Origin: Cyrtodaria siliqua
Taxonomy: Eukaryota > Mollusca > Bivalvia > Adapedonta > Hiatellidae
Length of the DNA stretch: 64,000 bases
Direction of reading: 5' to 3'
Assembly (NCBI GenBank): GCA_037043455.1
Contig: JAWPHD010006793.1
Coordinates: 1 to 64,000, forward strand
The notes below the pieces were generated by a model. The model was not told the DNA's origin and did no database searches. It worked only from the letters and a program-made list of their open reading frames with translations. The position numbers were made by a program, and so were the translations under genes. Shown one piece after another: positions 62,740-64,000 of this stretch (positions are counted from its first letter, which is position 1; the number at the start of each line of letters is the position of its first letter).

Positions 62740-64000
62740 GCATATATGTATATGTACCTCTTGTACAATCGTTTCTTCATCTATGTATATGTACCTCTTG
62801 TACAATCGTTTCTTCATCTATGTATATGTACCTCTTGTACAATGGTTACTACATATATGTATATGTACCTCTTGTACAGTCGTTACTGTATCATATTTAT
62901 ATGCAACTTTTGTACAATGGTTAGTGCATATATGTATATGTACCTCTTGTACAATCGTTACTGCATATATGTATATGTACCTCTCGTACAATCGTTACTT
63001 CATATATGTATATGTACCTCTCGTACAATCGTTTCTTCATATATGTATATGTACCTCTTGTACAATCGTTACTGCATATATGTATATGTACCTCTCGTAC
63101 AATGGTTACTGCATATATGTATATGTACCTCTTGTACAATGGTTACTGCATATATGTATATGTACCTCTTGTACAATTGTTTCTTCATATATGTATATGT
63201 ACCTCTTGTACAATGGTTACTGCATATATGTATATGTACCTCTTGTACAATTGTTTCTTCATATATGTATATGTACCTCTTGTACAATGGTTACTGCATA
63301 TATGTATATGTACCTCTTGTACAATGGTTACTGCATATATGTATATGTACCTCTTGTACAATTGTTTCTTCATATATGTATATGTACCTCTTGTACAATG
63401 GTTACTGCATATATGTATATGTACCTCTTGTACAATTGTTTCTTCATATATGTATATGTACCTCTTGTACAATGGTTAGTGCATATATGTATATGTACCT
63501 CTTGTACAATCGTTACTGCATATATGTATATGTACCTCTCGTACAATCGTTACTTCATATATGTATATGTACCTCTTGTACAATGGTTACTGCATATATG
63601 TATATGTACCTCTTGTACAATTGTTTCTTCATATATGTATATGTACCTCTTGTACAATGGTTACTGCATATATGTATATGTACCTCTTGTACAATTGTTT
63701 CTTCATATATGTATATGTACCTCTTGTACAATGGTTACTGCATATATGTATATGTACCTCTTGTACAATGGTTACTGCATATATGTATATGTACCTCTTG
63801 TACAATTGTTTCTTCATATATGTATATGTACCTCTTGTACAATGGTTACTGCATATATGTATATGTACCTCTTGTACAATTGTTTCTTCATATATGTACA
63901 TGTACCTCTTGTACAATGGTTACTGCATATATGTATATGTACCTCTTGTACAAATGTTTCTTCATATATGTATATGTACCTCTTGTACAATGGTTACTGC
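62740..64000. repeat. 37-bp minisatellite, about 34 copies, running off the window
   Basis: The unit is TATATGTATATGTACCTCTT followed by GTACAATGGTTACTGCA. A second type ends ATTGTTTCTTCA, and CTCTCGTACAATCG variants occur early. TGTAC...GTACA inside each unit is self-complementary. Open frames on both strands are repeat artefacts. Confidence 0.95.

Noticed and set aside
63006..63916. Open frames on both strands of the 37-bp array
   Set aside because: They translate only the repeat unit and occur in both directions.

Overview
The window is eukaryotic, intron-rich and repeat-dense, with no bacterial features. It reads as a bivalve mollusc genome, probably a heterodont clam. The reasons are AT-rich DNA with large introns, many tRNA-derived SINEs, short foldback elements and minisatellites, decayed LINE and hAT genes, and a palindromic dispersed repeat (31675-31731) of a kind I associate with bivalve genomes. 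The species is not determined. Coding content is very low: one complete split gene and the first exon of another.

Layout. 1-1900 holds dispersed repeats, a pair of hairpin repeats, poly-G tracts and a decayed LINE 3' end. 2012-9602 is a 7.6-kb satellite of about 270 copies of a 28-bp unit, with higher-order duplications. 9795-19011 is intergenic, with three foldback elements, a 20-bp minisatellite and dispersed repeats. 19012-47288 (+) is a calmodulin-like gene of six exons (19012-19014, 30386-30434, 38721-38864, 40983-41077, 44094-44241, 47263-47288). They join to a 154-residue protein with four intact EF-hand loops and an unusual N terminus. Its introns contain a LINE, an RT relic, SINEs, foldback elements and minisatellites. 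47289-61491 is intergenic, with a SINE that has perfect 13-bp target-site duplications, a broken hAT-type transposase, two TTAA-flanked MITEs, a palindromic CGATGGTAC cluster and a 29-bp minisatellite. 61492-61714 (+) is the first coding exon of a claudin/PMP22-like four-pass membrane protein. The window ends inside a 37-bp minisatellite (62740-64000), probably in that gene's first intron.

The two genes show no evident functional link. Most long open frames in the window are products of tandem repeats whose units lack stop codons. The best leads are the satellite with a lone inverted copy of its unit in a nearby LINE 3' region, the calmodulin-like gene with a candidate 9-nt microexon, and the foldback elements whose arms stay complementary while their sequences diverge between copies.
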